64,000 nt of DNA from Pseudomonas sp. JAI120 (GTDB lineage Bacteria; Pseudomonadota; Gammaproteobacteria; Pseudomonadales; Pseudomonadaceae), in the NCBI RefSeq assembly GCF_014207255.1, contig NZ_JACHCZ010000002.1:1121802-1185801 (forward strand), given 5' to 3'. Shown here piece after piece: positions 34,265 to 41,913 of the stretch. Each line of letters begins with the position of its first letter. Within the stretch, counting starts at the first letter, position 1. The notes under the pieces were generated by a model. It worked only from the letters and a program-made list of their open reading frames with translations. It ran no database searches and was not told where the DNA came from. A program made the translations under genes and the position numbers.

Positions 34265-34753
34265 ATGACCGACCAGCAACCCTCCATGGAACAACAGCCC
34301 TCCCTCTATACGCGTCTTGGGGGTTACGACGTTATTTATCAGTTCGCAGGTGCAGTTTTGCGGAAGACCATGGGGCATCCCGCTATCGGCCACATCTGGG
34401 CCCACATGTCCGAATCAACATTCCAGAAGGAACACATCAATTTTGTCGACTTCCTTTCTGAACACTGGGGTGGCAGCGCTAAATACAGAGGTAGGGACAT
34501 GGTCACCGCGCATCGCGGAATGGGTCTTACCGAGGTGCACTGGCAAGCTGTGCTCGATTGTCTTGAGGAATGCTACAACGACTACGATCTGGCACCGGAC
34601 CTGCGCAAAGAGGTCAATGACTTTCTGGTCAAGTTCAAACCAGCCGTGATTGGGAGCCCCTCCTACCGCGACGTTGTACTCGCACACCCCGAAATGGACC
34701 CCGCCAAAGGAATGAAAAGCGTTGGGGTAATTTGGCCGAAACGAGGGAAGTAA
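34265..34753 (+). CDS. Truncated haemoglobin (group I)
   Basis: This 162-residue cytoplasmic globin has the group I pattern SLYTRLGGYDVIYQFAGAVL at the N-terminus and the proximal-histidine segment AHRGMGLTEVHW about residues 82-93. A roughly 35-residue C-terminal extension beyond the globin fold is present. Such proteins bind O2 and NO and can scavenge NO or reactive nitrogen. It has its own operator pair and is the first enzyme gene of the nitrile hydratase/nitroalkane oxidase region; nitrite released by nitro-compound oxidation would make NO protection sensible, but that is inference. Confidence 0.85.
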   Translation: MTDQQPSMEQQPSLYTRLGGYDVIYQFAGAVLRKTMGHPAIGHIWAHMSESTFQKEHINFVDFLSEHWGGSAKYRGRDMVTAHRGMGLTEVHWQAVLDCLEECYNDYDLAPDLRKEVNDFLVKFKPAVIGSPSYRDVVLAHPEMDPAKGMKSVGVIWPKRGK

Positions 34754-34827
34754 CCTGCAAAAAAGCTGTCGGCAGAGGACACTTCTTGAAGATCATTATC
34801 AACCTGCCAAGACTGTCAGGAATCTTA

Positions 34828-35217
34828 ATGAGCAAATTCAGGAACACGCTTGCCGTCCTGGCCATGGCCCGCAGGGAGCGACCGGAGCAATTGCAATGAC
34901 GACTCGAGGATCAACTTCAATGGTTGGCGGCCGATGTCACAAAACACCAGGACCTCGACGCGCGGGCTTCATGTGCAGCATCGCTCGGCCCACTTGATTA
35001 TCTGGCGCCGGATACTGGTATTGCTGCACTCGTCGAGGACCTGAATATTGAAGCCTTCAAGGTGCAGTGGCAGGTCAATGGTGTTGGTGCACTGAACACG
35101 CTTTCCACTCTGAGTCAGAAACAGATAGACGTTCCTTCTCAAGCAGGTAGCTGTCCTGCTCAAACAAGTAGTTGTCCTGTTCGACCAAGCAACAGCGTGG
35201 CCCCCCAATTATTTTAA
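34828..35217 (+). pseudogene. Frame of 129 codons interrupted by one UGA
   Basis: ATG 34828 has AGGA before it and opens MSKFRNTLAVLAMARRERPE, but a TGA occurs at 34897. The same frame then continues for 105 codons (RLEDQLQWLAADVTKHQDLD and onward) to TAA at 35217. I do not recognise the protein. It may be a decayed gene, a 23-residue peptide followed by chance, or a read-through case. The last part overlaps operator site 3, which argues that at least the 3' end is not under protein selection. No SECIS-like hairpin was obvious after the TGA. Confidence 0.35.
35151..35192 (+). promoter_or_regulatory. Tandem 21-bp operator pair, site 3 (nitrile hydratase promoter)
   Basis: CTGTCC at 35151 and TTGTCC at 35172 with the downstream halves AAACAAGTA and GACCAAGCA. 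An A/T-rich -10 candidate (AATTATTTTAAT) begins at 35207. The interval 35218-35461 would then be a 5' leader of about 240 nt before nthA; I found no supported gene or riboswitch in it. Confidence 0.7.
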
Positions 35218-35461
35218 TTGCTCAGCACAATGACAGCGCCGCATTCGAGGCTTCTGTCGATTGGCGAACGCTGTAAGCCTGCTCCACCGCCGGCTCAAAA
35301 ACGTTGTGCGTCGAACGTTACTCTCCATCCGTATAAGCAGATCAGGAAACAACCGATGAGTGTACCGATATCCCTGGGACCGCTTTCGACGCATGGCGAA
35401 CGGTTCTCCATCGGCAAGTAATGCAGGGAGCGATTTCATCAACTTCAGAGGGGGCAAAGAC

Positions 35462-36094
35462 ATGAGCCATACGCACGAAAATCATCATGATCACGACCAC
35501 ACTGAGCCACCGGAGGCCATAGCGCTACGCGTCAAAGCGCTCGAGTCCCTGCTGACGGAAAAGGGGCTGGTCGATCCCGTAGCCATGGATGCTTTGGTGG
35601 ACACCTACCAACACAAGGTCGGCCCGAGAAACGGCGCCCAGGTGATAGCGAAAGCCTGGTTCGACCCCCTGTACAAACACAGGCTGCTGGAAGATGGCAC
35701 CGCAGCCATCGCCGAGCTGGGCTTTTCTGGTGTTCAGGGTGAAGACATGGTGGTAGTGGAGAACAGCCAGACCGTGCACAACGTGACGGTATGCACACTG
35801 TGCTCCTGCTACCCGTGGCCGACCCTGGGCCTGCCACCGGTCTGGTACAAGTCCGCACCTTATCGCTCGAGGATAGTCATTGACCCGCGCGGCGTGCTGG
35901 CGGAGTTCGGTCTGACGATCCCTGATGACAAGGAAGTTCGCGTCTGGGACAGCAGCGCTGAGCTGCGCTATCTGGTATTGCCGGAACGTCCGGCGGGTAC
36001 CGATGGCTGGAACGAGGAACAACTGGTCGAACTCGTGACTCGCGACGCCATGATCGGCACCGGACTGCCTAAGAAACCAGATCAAGTAGCCTGA
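35462..36094 (+). CDS. nthA: Nitrile hydratase alpha subunit (cobalt type)
   Basis: Nitrile hydratase converts nitriles to amides. The 210-residue alpha subunit carries the metal-claw motif CTLCSC at 111-116; Thr at the second position is the cobalt-enzyme version (Ser in iron enzymes), and C114/C116 flank S115. YPWPTLGLPPVWYKS follows as expected. The start at 35462 is preceded by AGAGGGGGC and begins with a histidine-rich extension (six His within residues 3-13). nthB follows after 20 bp. Confidence 0.97.
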   Translation: MSHTHENHHDHDHTEPPEAIALRVKALESLLTEKGLVDPVAMDALVDTYQHKVGPRNGAQVIAKAWFDPLYKHRLLEDGTAAIAELGFSGVQGEDMVVVENSQTVHNVTVCTLCSCYPWPTLGLPPVWYKSAPYRSRIVIDPRGVLAEFGLTIPDDKEVRVWDSSAELRYLVLPERPAGTDGWNEEQLVELVTRDAMIGTGLPKKPDQVA

Positions 36095-36114
36095 ACCTGA
36101 GAAGGAGAAAACCC

Positions 36115-36768
36115 ATGAATGGTATACACGACCTGGGCGGCATGCATGGCTTCGGCCCAGTGCTCACGGAAGAGCACGAACCCATCTTCCATCATGATTG
36201 GGAGCGCAGAGTTTTTCCGCTCTTCGCCTCGCTCTTCGTCGGCGGGTACTTCAACGTCGACGAATTCCGCCACGCGATCGAACGCATGAAGCCGGCCGAA
36301 TACCTGCAGTCGAGCTACTACGAGCACTGGCTGCACGCCTTCGAGACCCTGCTGACAGAAAAGGGTGTCATCAGCGCCGCCGAACTGCAGGGTACGGCCA
36401 AACCAACCCCACCGACACAGCCCGTCACGGTTTTAACTCCGGACATCGTCGACGCCGTAGTGCTCGGCGGCGCCTCGTCGCGGGCAAAAGAAGATGTCCC
36501 CGGCCAATTCCGAGTCGGTGACCGGGTGCGAACGAAGTGCCTCAACCCAACCAATCACACCCGGCTGCCACGCTACGCGCGCGGTAAGGTCGGCACCATC
36601 GTGATTGCACATGGCGCGTTCGCTACCCCGGACACGATGGCCCATGGTTTGGGCGAACAGCCGCAGCAGGTCTATGCCGTACGCTTCAGTGCCGAAGAGC
36701 TGTGGGGAGTACGGCGACCCGACAGTGTATGCATCGACCTATGGGACAACTACCTGGAGGCCGTATGA
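36115..36768 (+). CDS. nthB: Nitrile hydratase beta subunit
   Basis: This 217-residue beta subunit completes the alpha-beta enzyme. MNGIHDLGGMHGFGPV at the N-terminus and the C-terminal SH3-like barrel (FRVGDRVRTK, YAVRFSAEELWG) are conserved, including arginines that contact the oxidised claw cysteines in known structures. AGAAGGAG precedes the ATG. It overlaps the activator gene by 4 bp. Confidence 0.97.
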   Translation: MNGIHDLGGMHGFGPVLTEEHEPIFHHDWERRVFPLFASLFVGGYFNVDEFRHAIERMKPAEYLQSSYYEHWLHAFETLLTEKGVISAAELQGTAKPTPPTQPVTVLTPDIVDAVVLGGASSRAKEDVPGQFRVGDRVRTKCLNPTNHTRLPRYARGKVGTIVIAHGAFATPDTMAHGLGEQPQQVYAVRFSAEELWGVRRPDSVCIDLWDNYLEAV

Positions 36769-37205
36769 ACACGAGCATGCACCACGACTACAAGGCCGTC
36801 GGCCTCCCTCTCGACGATGAAGGCCCGGTGTTCGACAAGCCTTGGCAGGCTCAGGCTTTTTCCCTGCTGGTGCACTTGCACCAAGCCGGCGTGTTCCCCT
36901 GGAAGGACTGGGTGCAGGTATTCAGCGAAGAGATCAAGGCTGCCCCGGCGCAACCCGGAGAAAGCGTCAATGACGCCTATTACCGGCAATGGATCACGGC
37001 CATGGAAAGAATGGTCACCACCCTCGGCCTGACCGGGATGGAGGACATCTTCCAGCGGGGCGAGGAATGGAGGCAGGCCTACCTGAATACTCCCCATGGA
37101 CAACCGGTGGTTTTGCTCAATGCAAGTTGTCCGCCGGCCCACGGGCACACCTCTGAGCATCTGCCGCATCGCAAGCCCGTGGCAATCAGCCGAGCCTCTA
37201 ACTGA
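36765..37205 (+). CDS. Nitrile hydratase activator (P14K family)
   Basis: This 146-residue protein is related to the N-terminal part of nitrile hydratase beta subunits (FDKPWQAQAFSLLVHLHQAG, FPWKDWVQVF). P14K-type proteins bring cobalt into the alpha subunit by self-subunit swapping. The ATG overlaps the nthB stop (ATGA). The C-terminal tail is histidine-rich (PPAHGHTSEHLPHRKP), which may help hold cobalt. Confidence 0.9.
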   Translation: MNTSMHHDYKAVGLPLDDEGPVFDKPWQAQAFSLLVHLHQAGVFPWKDWVQVFSEEIKAAPAQPGESVNDAYYRQWITAMERMVTTLGLTGMEDIFQRGEEWRQAYLNTPHGQPVVLLNASCPPAHGHTSEHLPHRKPVAISRASN

Positions 37206-37273
37206 AGGCAGAGCAGTTTTTTGTTGTCCTTTTTTACCTAGCAAGCCGCAGAGGCGGCCAAGGAGTCATCGTC

Positions 37274-37951
37274 ATGCATATCGAACCTGGCCTCGTGGAA
37301 GCCGGAAAACTCTGGCTGAGCTATGTTACCGCCGCAAGCGTCGGCACCTACACCGTCAAACTCGTTGCGGACGCCATTGGTGAACGAGGTGCCGTCTCGC
37401 TGGTAGTTCGCGCCGCCGCCGCCACGGCGCTGGTGTTTGGCTTCTTTGAACTGCTACCCCATCATCCGGTTGGCGTCTCGGAGGTGCATCTCATACTCGG
37501 CTCGACGCTGTTCCTGTTGTTCGGTGCAGCACCTGCAGCAGTAGGTCTCGCTTTGGGGCTGTTAATCCAGGGGCTGTTCTTCGCCCCATTCGACCTGCCG
37601 CAGTACGGCATGAACGTCACCACCCTTTTGGTACCGCTGTTAGCAGTTGCTGCCCTGGCGCGGCGTATCATCGCGCCAAACACGCCCTATGTTGATCTGA
37701 GCTATCGCCAGGCACTGGGGCTGTCGACGGCCTTCCAGTCAGGCATCGTCGCCTGGGTTGCCTTCTGGGCCTTCTACGGGAAGGGCTTCACGGCAGAGAA
37801 CGCACTGTCAGTCCTGACCTTCGGCAGTGCCTACATGACCGTCGTCATCCTCGAACCGCTGTTGGACCTGGCCGTGCTGGCCGGAGCGAAGGCAACGCAT
37901 CACCTGCGCAATAGCAGGCTGGTCGAGCGTCGTCTGTACCAGGCCGCCTGA
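37274..37951 (+). CDS. CbiM-like cobalt permease
   Basis: This 225-residue membrane protein has six to seven hydrophobic segments and the N-terminus MHIEPGLVEAGKLWLSY. In CbiM/NikM substrate-binding components of energy-coupling transporters the N-terminal Met-His is a metal ligand, so cobalt transport is likely. No CbiN, CbiQ or ATPase gene is nearby; solo CbiM-type carriers have been described. AGGAGTCATCGTC precedes the ATG. A single operator-like TTGTCC (37224) lies just upstream but is too close to the start to be judged. It supplies the metal for the nitrile hydratase by inference. Confidence 0.82.
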   Translation: MHIEPGLVEAGKLWLSYVTAASVGTYTVKLVADAIGERGAVSLVVRAAAATALVFGFFELLPHHPVGVSEVHLILGSTLFLLFGAAPAAVGLALGLLIQGLFFAPFDLPQYGMNVTTLLVPLLAVAALARRIIAPNTPYVDLSYRQALGLSTAFQSGIVAWVAFWAFYGKGFTAENALSVLTFGSAYMTVVILEPLLDLAVLAGAKATHHLRNSRLVERRLYQAA

Positions 37952-37981
37952 GTCGACAGACGCCAGTCCAGGTCAGACTTT

Positions 37982-38013
37982 CCCCGGGCATTCGAAGACC
38001 GCAATGCTCGGGG
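37982..38013. terminator. Hairpin between convergent cbiM-like and araC-like genes
   Basis: CCCCGGGCATT and AATGCTCGGGG pair over 11 bp with one mismatch around a 10-nt loop. It lies exactly between two converging genes and could stop transcription both ways, though neither side has a T-run. Confidence 0.55.
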
Positions 38014-38015
38014 CA

Positions 38016-39017
38016 TCAAAGAAGATTCTGGACCGATCCACAACTGTCCGTTCCTGGTTTGGCTTCACCTTCTACGCTGGCTGCGAGTCCGCGTGGGGAG
38101 ATCCCGAACCGCTGCTTGAACAACCGGGAGAAATGCGAAGCATCGTTAAAGCCCCAGCGCAGCGCTACGGCGAGTACGCCAGGATGGCCGGAACTGCAGA
38201 GATCGCGAGCGCTGTGCCGCAAGCGCAGCTCCCGAATCAGGCCACTGACAGAAAATGGCTCCTCCTCGAACAGGCCATAGAGTGTCCGGCGCGAGACTTT
38301 GAATCGCGCCGCAAGCAGGTCCGGCCCGAGCCCGGGTTCAGATAAATGATCGGCTATATAAGTTTCGACCGCCTGGCGGAAGGCTGTCCGCACCGGTACC
38401 CGGTCCTGCTCCTGCGCCTCCAGCGTGGCGCCCAACGCGATGGCGATGACGCCATTGAGCGCGGCGCTGAGCCCATGCTGCGCCTGTATGCCGACGCTGG
38501 CGTCCATCTGTTCAAGCGAACGGGCGAAGCGAGCCGCGACCAATCCAAGTCCCGCTTGTCCACTGACGCAGCGCGCTGTCGCCTGGCGCGGTGCCGCGAG
38601 CCTGGACACCAGTTGCTCCCTGGGTATACGGAATGACAGCACTCGCCAATCTTCCCTGAAATCGAGAAAGTAGGGACGCGTGGAGTCCACGACGGAGAAG
38701 TCACCGGGCAACACCAGTGTCTCCTGCCCATCCTGACGCACCACGCATGACCCTTCCAACTGGAAGTTCGCGAAACAGAACTCCACCGGGTTGCGGCGGA
38801 TTTCATCCCAGCGTCGTTGGACGAACTGCGCACGGGAAAACACGCGGGTCTGCGCGCTCATGGAGAGGGGCCGGGAGCTCACCTCGCCCGTGAAGTCCGA
38901 TCCTGCATGCTCTTGCTTGAGGATGGGATTGAGCGAGACGAAGGCTTCGCAGAGGACCTCACGCCAGTAGCTGAATCTTTCGCGCTGCACGCACGCTTCG
39001 GTAGTCCAGATTTGCAT
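38016..39017 (-). CDS. AraC-family activator, FeaR/OxdR-like
   Basis: This 333-residue protein has an N-terminal AraC-binding-like sensor domain (FSYWREVLCEAFVSLNPI, then FCFANFQLEGSC) and a C-terminal double helix-turn-helix (LAARFKVSRRTLYGLFEE; VALRWGFNDASHFSRLFKQR). Related regulators control amine-aldehyde (FeaR) and aldoxime-nitrile (OxdR) catabolism. It sits between the nitrile hydratase block and the nitroalkane-oxidase-like gene and is the best candidate to bind the 21-bp-spaced operators. ATG 39017 is chosen because homologues begin close to this point; an in-frame start lies 33 bp upstream. Confidence 0.85.
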   Translation of the reverse strand: MQIWTTEACVQRERFSYWREVLCEAFVSLNPILKQEHAGSDFTGEVSSRPLSMSAQTRVFSRAQFVQRRWDEIRRNPVEFCFANFQLEGSCVVRQDGQETLVLPGDFSVVDSTRPYFLDFREDWRVLSFRIPREQLVSRLAAPRQATARCVSGQAGLGLVAARFARSLEQMDASVGIQAQHGLSAALNGVIAIALGATLEAQEQDRVPVRTAFRQAVETYIADHLSEPGLGPDLLAARFKVSRRTLYGLFEEEPFSVSGLIRELRLRHSARDLCSSGHPGVLAVALRWGFNDASHFSRLFKQRFGISPRGLAASVEGEAKPGTDSCGSVQNLL

Positions 39018-39135
39018 CCTGCGGTCACCCCTCAGTGGCGCAAAAGACAATCATCACGAGCGCAAGCCAGCAACTAATTTCTGAGCCAATGTCACGGTAT
39101 GGCAGGCCGCTCAGACGTGTCATGTGTTCCTCCTG

Positions 39136-39165
39136 TTGCACAGATCGTCAACTGGTCTTGCACGC
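39136..39165. repeat. Direct repeat copy A in the araC-oxidase intergenic region
   Basis: TTGCACAGATCGTCAACTGG, TC, then TTGCACGC. Copy B with the same layout is at 39417-39446 (281 bp apart), differing at four positions. Each copy also contains TTGCRCA/TTGCACG repeated 22 bp apart. The rest of 39018-39524 shows no gene. Confidence 0.65.
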
Positions 39166-39416
39166 AAAGGCAAGTCGCCGGTTGATGGGCTGCAGGCACC
39201 CTGGCACGGCATTTTCGTTTGCTCCTGCGCTGTGCACGGCGGGAATGCGAATGTGTCATGTCGGTGCAGTTTTTCGCCGGATAATCAGGCGCACGACTGA
39301 CCCCATGTGACCTGCGGCAGAAAGACGCAAAGTCCGCGCCAGAACCAAGGGGGCATTCACCCGCTACAGGCTCTTTCTGCAGAAGGCACAACCTCAGTCG
39401 GGAAAGCCCTGCGCCC

Positions 39417-39446
39417 TTGCGCAAATCGTCAACTGGGGTTGCACGC
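39417..39446. repeat. Direct repeat copy B before the oxidase gene
   Basis: TTGCGCAAATCGTCAACTGG, GG, then TTGCACGC, the partner of the copy at 39136. It ends 30 bp before a -10-like TACGAT at 39476, a position suited to an activator site for the oxidase gene at 39525. Copy A is nearer the divergent araC-like gene, so the pair may serve both promoters. Confidence 0.65.
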
Positions 39447-39524
39447 TCCAGCGAGACCGAGGCAGTCCGGCTGCCTACGATGGGTTGTCCGTTACCTAAC
39501 CCACCGCAAGAAAGGTCGCTTCCC

Positions 39525-40772
39525 ATGGCTATCGATTTCCAGCTCACCGAATCACAGAAGGCTTTACAGGCAAGCGCGCGAACCTTCGCCGCCGAAGTCC
39601 TCAGCAAGGTCGCCTCCACCATCGCCCCAATCGCGCGACCGGAAGACCGGTTCTACGCCACGCGGCCGTTCTACGATGCAATGGTCGACGCCGGCTTCAT
39701 CAAGGCGTTGCTGCCAGCCTCGTTCGGCGGCAGCGCCCTGACCACGCTGGATTTTGCCTTGGCTGCCGAAGAACTCGCCGCCGCCGACGTCAACTTGCCT
39801 TCGGCCTTACTGGGCACCGGCCTGGGTTTGCACGCGGTGCTGCACCACGGCACCGAGGAGCAGAAACGCCGCTTCCTGCCGGACTTCGTCGAAGATGGCT
39901 CGCGCCTGGCCGCCCTGGCCTTCACTGAGGTCACCGGAGGCGCGAACTACGACAGCCCTGACCCCTCCGCCGGCGTACAGACATTCGCCCGCCTCGAAGG
40001 CGACGAATGGGTCATCAACGGCGCAAAGCACTACACCACCAACGGTACCGGTTGGGACGGCAAGGGCGCGCACCTGTACAGCGTCATATGCCGCACCGAT
40101 GCGGCCCTGCCGCCACAGCAATCGCTGGCAGTCATCATGGTGCCCGGTAGCGCTCAGGGCATCGAGATCGCGGGTTTTCTCGATACCGTCGGCCATCGCG
40201 CGACGATCTCGCCGCGCATCCATTTCAACAATGTGCGCGTGCCGGCGGCCAATATTGTCGGCAAGCCGGGCGATGGCATTGCCATGGTGGAAGATGCCTT
40301 CTCCTGGACTGCGGCTCTTATCGGCGCGGCCTGCGTAGGTGTGATGCGCGCGGCCTTCGACGTCGCCTTGAAGTTTGCCCGCACCGACAAGCGCTCCGGC
40401 ACGGTGCCTGTGATTGAGCACCAGAACGTTGGCTTCATGCTGGCCGACATCAAGATGCGCATCGAGGCCGCGCGCTACCTGACCTGGAAAGCCTGTCACC
40501 AACTCGATATCACCCAGGGACGCAGCCGCGAACTGGCCATCATCACCAAGGTGCACTGTTCGGAACTGTGCGTTCAGGCTGTCTACGATGCCATGCGCGT
40601 TGTCGGTGTCGATGCCTACACCGACCTCTACCCGTTGGCCGGCCTGATGCAGGACGCGCTGTGTTTTCCCCTGTACGACGGCGGCAACATGGGGGTCCGC
40701 CGCCGGCAACTCCATGCCCTGCTGCGCTCGCCGGCCTACGACGCCATGGCCTGCGCAGAGGCACGCAGTTGA
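39525..40772 (+). CDS. Nitroalkane-oxidase-like flavoprotein (acyl-CoA dehydrogenase superfamily)
   Basis: This 415-residue FAD protein has the acyl-CoA dehydrogenase fold but matches, as far as I recall that sequence, fungal nitroalkane oxidase along its length: RFYATRPFYDAMVDAGFIKA, WDGKGAHLYSVICR, and FPLYDGGNMGVRRRQ near the end. In the Fusarium enzyme Asp402 is the catalytic base and Arg409 assists; here D385 and R392 keep the same sequence and spacing, and T262 stands where Ser276 would be. The predicted reaction is nitroalkane to aldehyde or ketone plus nitrite. The start at 39525 follows AGAAAGG. An ordinary acyl-CoA dehydrogenase would have Glu as base at another position. Confidence 0.75.
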   Translation: MAIDFQLTESQKALQASARTFAAEVLSKVASTIAPIARPEDRFYATRPFYDAMVDAGFIKALLPASFGGSALTTLDFALAAEELAAADVNLPSALLGTGLGLHAVLHHGTEEQKRRFLPDFVEDGSRLAALAFTEVTGGANYDSPDPSAGVQTFARLEGDEWVINGAKHYTTNGTGWDGKGAHLYSVICRTDAALPPQQSLAVIMVPGSAQGIEIAGFLDTVGHRATISPRIHFNNVRVPAANIVGKPGDGIAMVEDAFSWTAALIGAACVGVMRAAFDVALKFARTDKRSGTVPVIEHQNVGFMLADIKMRIEAARYLTWKACHQLDITQGRSRELAIITKVHCSELCVQAVYDAMRVVGVDAYTDLYPLAGLMQDALCFPLYDGGNMGVRRRQLHALLRSPAYDAMACAEARS

Positions 40773-40809
40773 AGCGGCCCCCGTGCCACGAGGCGTAAGC
40801 GCCGAGCAG

Positions 40810-40851
40810 CTGTCCTTCCCAGCACAACGAATGACCGCCCCAACAAAGCGA
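40810..40851 (+). promoter_or_regulatory. Tandem 21-bp operator pair, site 4 (channel promoter)
   Basis: CTGTCC at 40810 and ATGACC at 40831, followed after five bases by AGCACAACG and AACAAAGCG. A -10-like TATCTT lies at 40870. A further TTGTCC at 40895 has only a weak downstream half. The outer-membrane channel gene begins at 40963. Confidence 0.62.
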
Positions 40852-40962
40852 CTTGGGGCGCTCCCCCCCTATCTTTGTCATGCGCACTACCGCGTTGTCC
40901 TGTGTCGCCGCATTTCGCCGACCGATCAATGACAGATGACTACTCGAGAGAGGACTTCCGTA

Positions 40963-41913
40963 ATGACCCAAGCATTCTCCAGCGTCGCCCGCAGGACCGG
41001 CCACGTGTCAAAGGCCGGTACCCACTCGCCCCTGAGCTGCATGAACAAGGTATTGGCCTTGGCCTGTCTACCGATGGTCACGATGGTACCGATGACCGCC
41101 CGGGCCATCGATGTGGACATCGGTGATTTCGTCCCGGCGCCGGAGGGTACGACAGCGGGGTTGCTGTACCTGCAGCATGCCAAGCGCGACAAACTCTATG
41201 CTCAGGGACGGCAGACGGCGCGGGATCCTCGGCTGGTCTCGGATGTCGGTATCGGGAGGCTGGTGCACTACACCACGATTGGCGGGCTGACGGTAGGCCC
41301 CCAGATCCTGGTACCGTTTGGCCGGCTGGATGCCGGGCGCGACACGAGTGCACTGGGCAAGACCAGCGGGGTAGGTGACGTCATCCTGGCCGCACCAGTC
41401 TGGTTGATCAACGACTCAGCGTCTCGCACCTATCTAGCCATAGCGCCCTATCTTTACCTTCCAACGGGTAGCTATAGCCACGACCGCCCGCTCAATCTGG
41501 GTGAAAACCGCTGGAAGTTTGATTTACAGGTAGGTTTCGTCAAAGGGCTGACCGACAATTGGTATGTCGATTTGACCGGCGACGTCATGTTCCACGGCAA
41601 GAACGACAACTATGGCGCTGCCGGCGACACGCTCAAGCAGAAACAGCTCTACCAGGGGCAGGGATATTTGCGTTACCAGTTCACGCCCGGAGCCAACGCT
41701 TTCGTCGGCCTGTCGCAGACCTGGGGCGGTGAGACCCGGGTCAATGGCGTTGACAGCAACGACGAAGCCCGGCAACGAAAAATCAGCGTGGGTGGCAGTT
41801 ACTTCATCCGCCCGAAGACGCAACTGCTAGTAGCCCTTGGGCGCGACCTTGAGGTGGAAAATGGCTTCAAGGAAAGCGCCCGCATCAACGTTCGACTGTT
41901 GCAGGTGTTCTGA
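40963..41913 (+). CDS. Outer-membrane channel of the MetA/phenol-degradation family
   Basis: This 316-residue beta-barrel protein belongs to the family often found in aromatic and hydrophobic-substrate catabolic operons (Phenol_MetA_deg). A signal segment MNKVLALACLPMVTMVPMTA with cleavage after ARA starts at residue 27, so translation may instead begin at ATG 41041; GAGAGG before 40963 favours the longer form. Amphipathic strands alternate throughout and the protein ends LLQVF with a terminal Phe as barrel proteins do. It likely admits the nitrile or nitro substrate. Confidence 0.8.
   Translation: MTQAFSSVARRTGHVSKAGTHSPLSCMNKVLALACLPMVTMVPMTARAIDVDIGDFVPAPEGTTAGLLYLQHAKRDKLYAQGRQTARDPRLVSDVGIGRLVHYTTIGGLTVGPQILVPFGRLDAGRDTSALGKTSGVGDVILAAPVWLINDSASRTYLAIAPYLYLPTGSYSHDRPLNLGENRWKFDLQVGFVKGLTDNWYVDLTGDVMFHGKNDNYGAAGDTLKQKQLYQGQGYLRYQFTPGANAFVGLSQTWGGETRVNGVDSNDEARQRKISVGGSYFIRPKTQLLVALGRDLEVENGFKESARINVRLLQVF

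Noticed and set aside
34897..34899. In-frame TGA as a selenocysteine codon
   Set aside because: No convincing SECIS hairpin follows and no selenoprotein family was recognised.
38044..38064. CTGTCC as a further operator copy
   Set aside because: It lies inside the araC-like coding end, single, without the second half.
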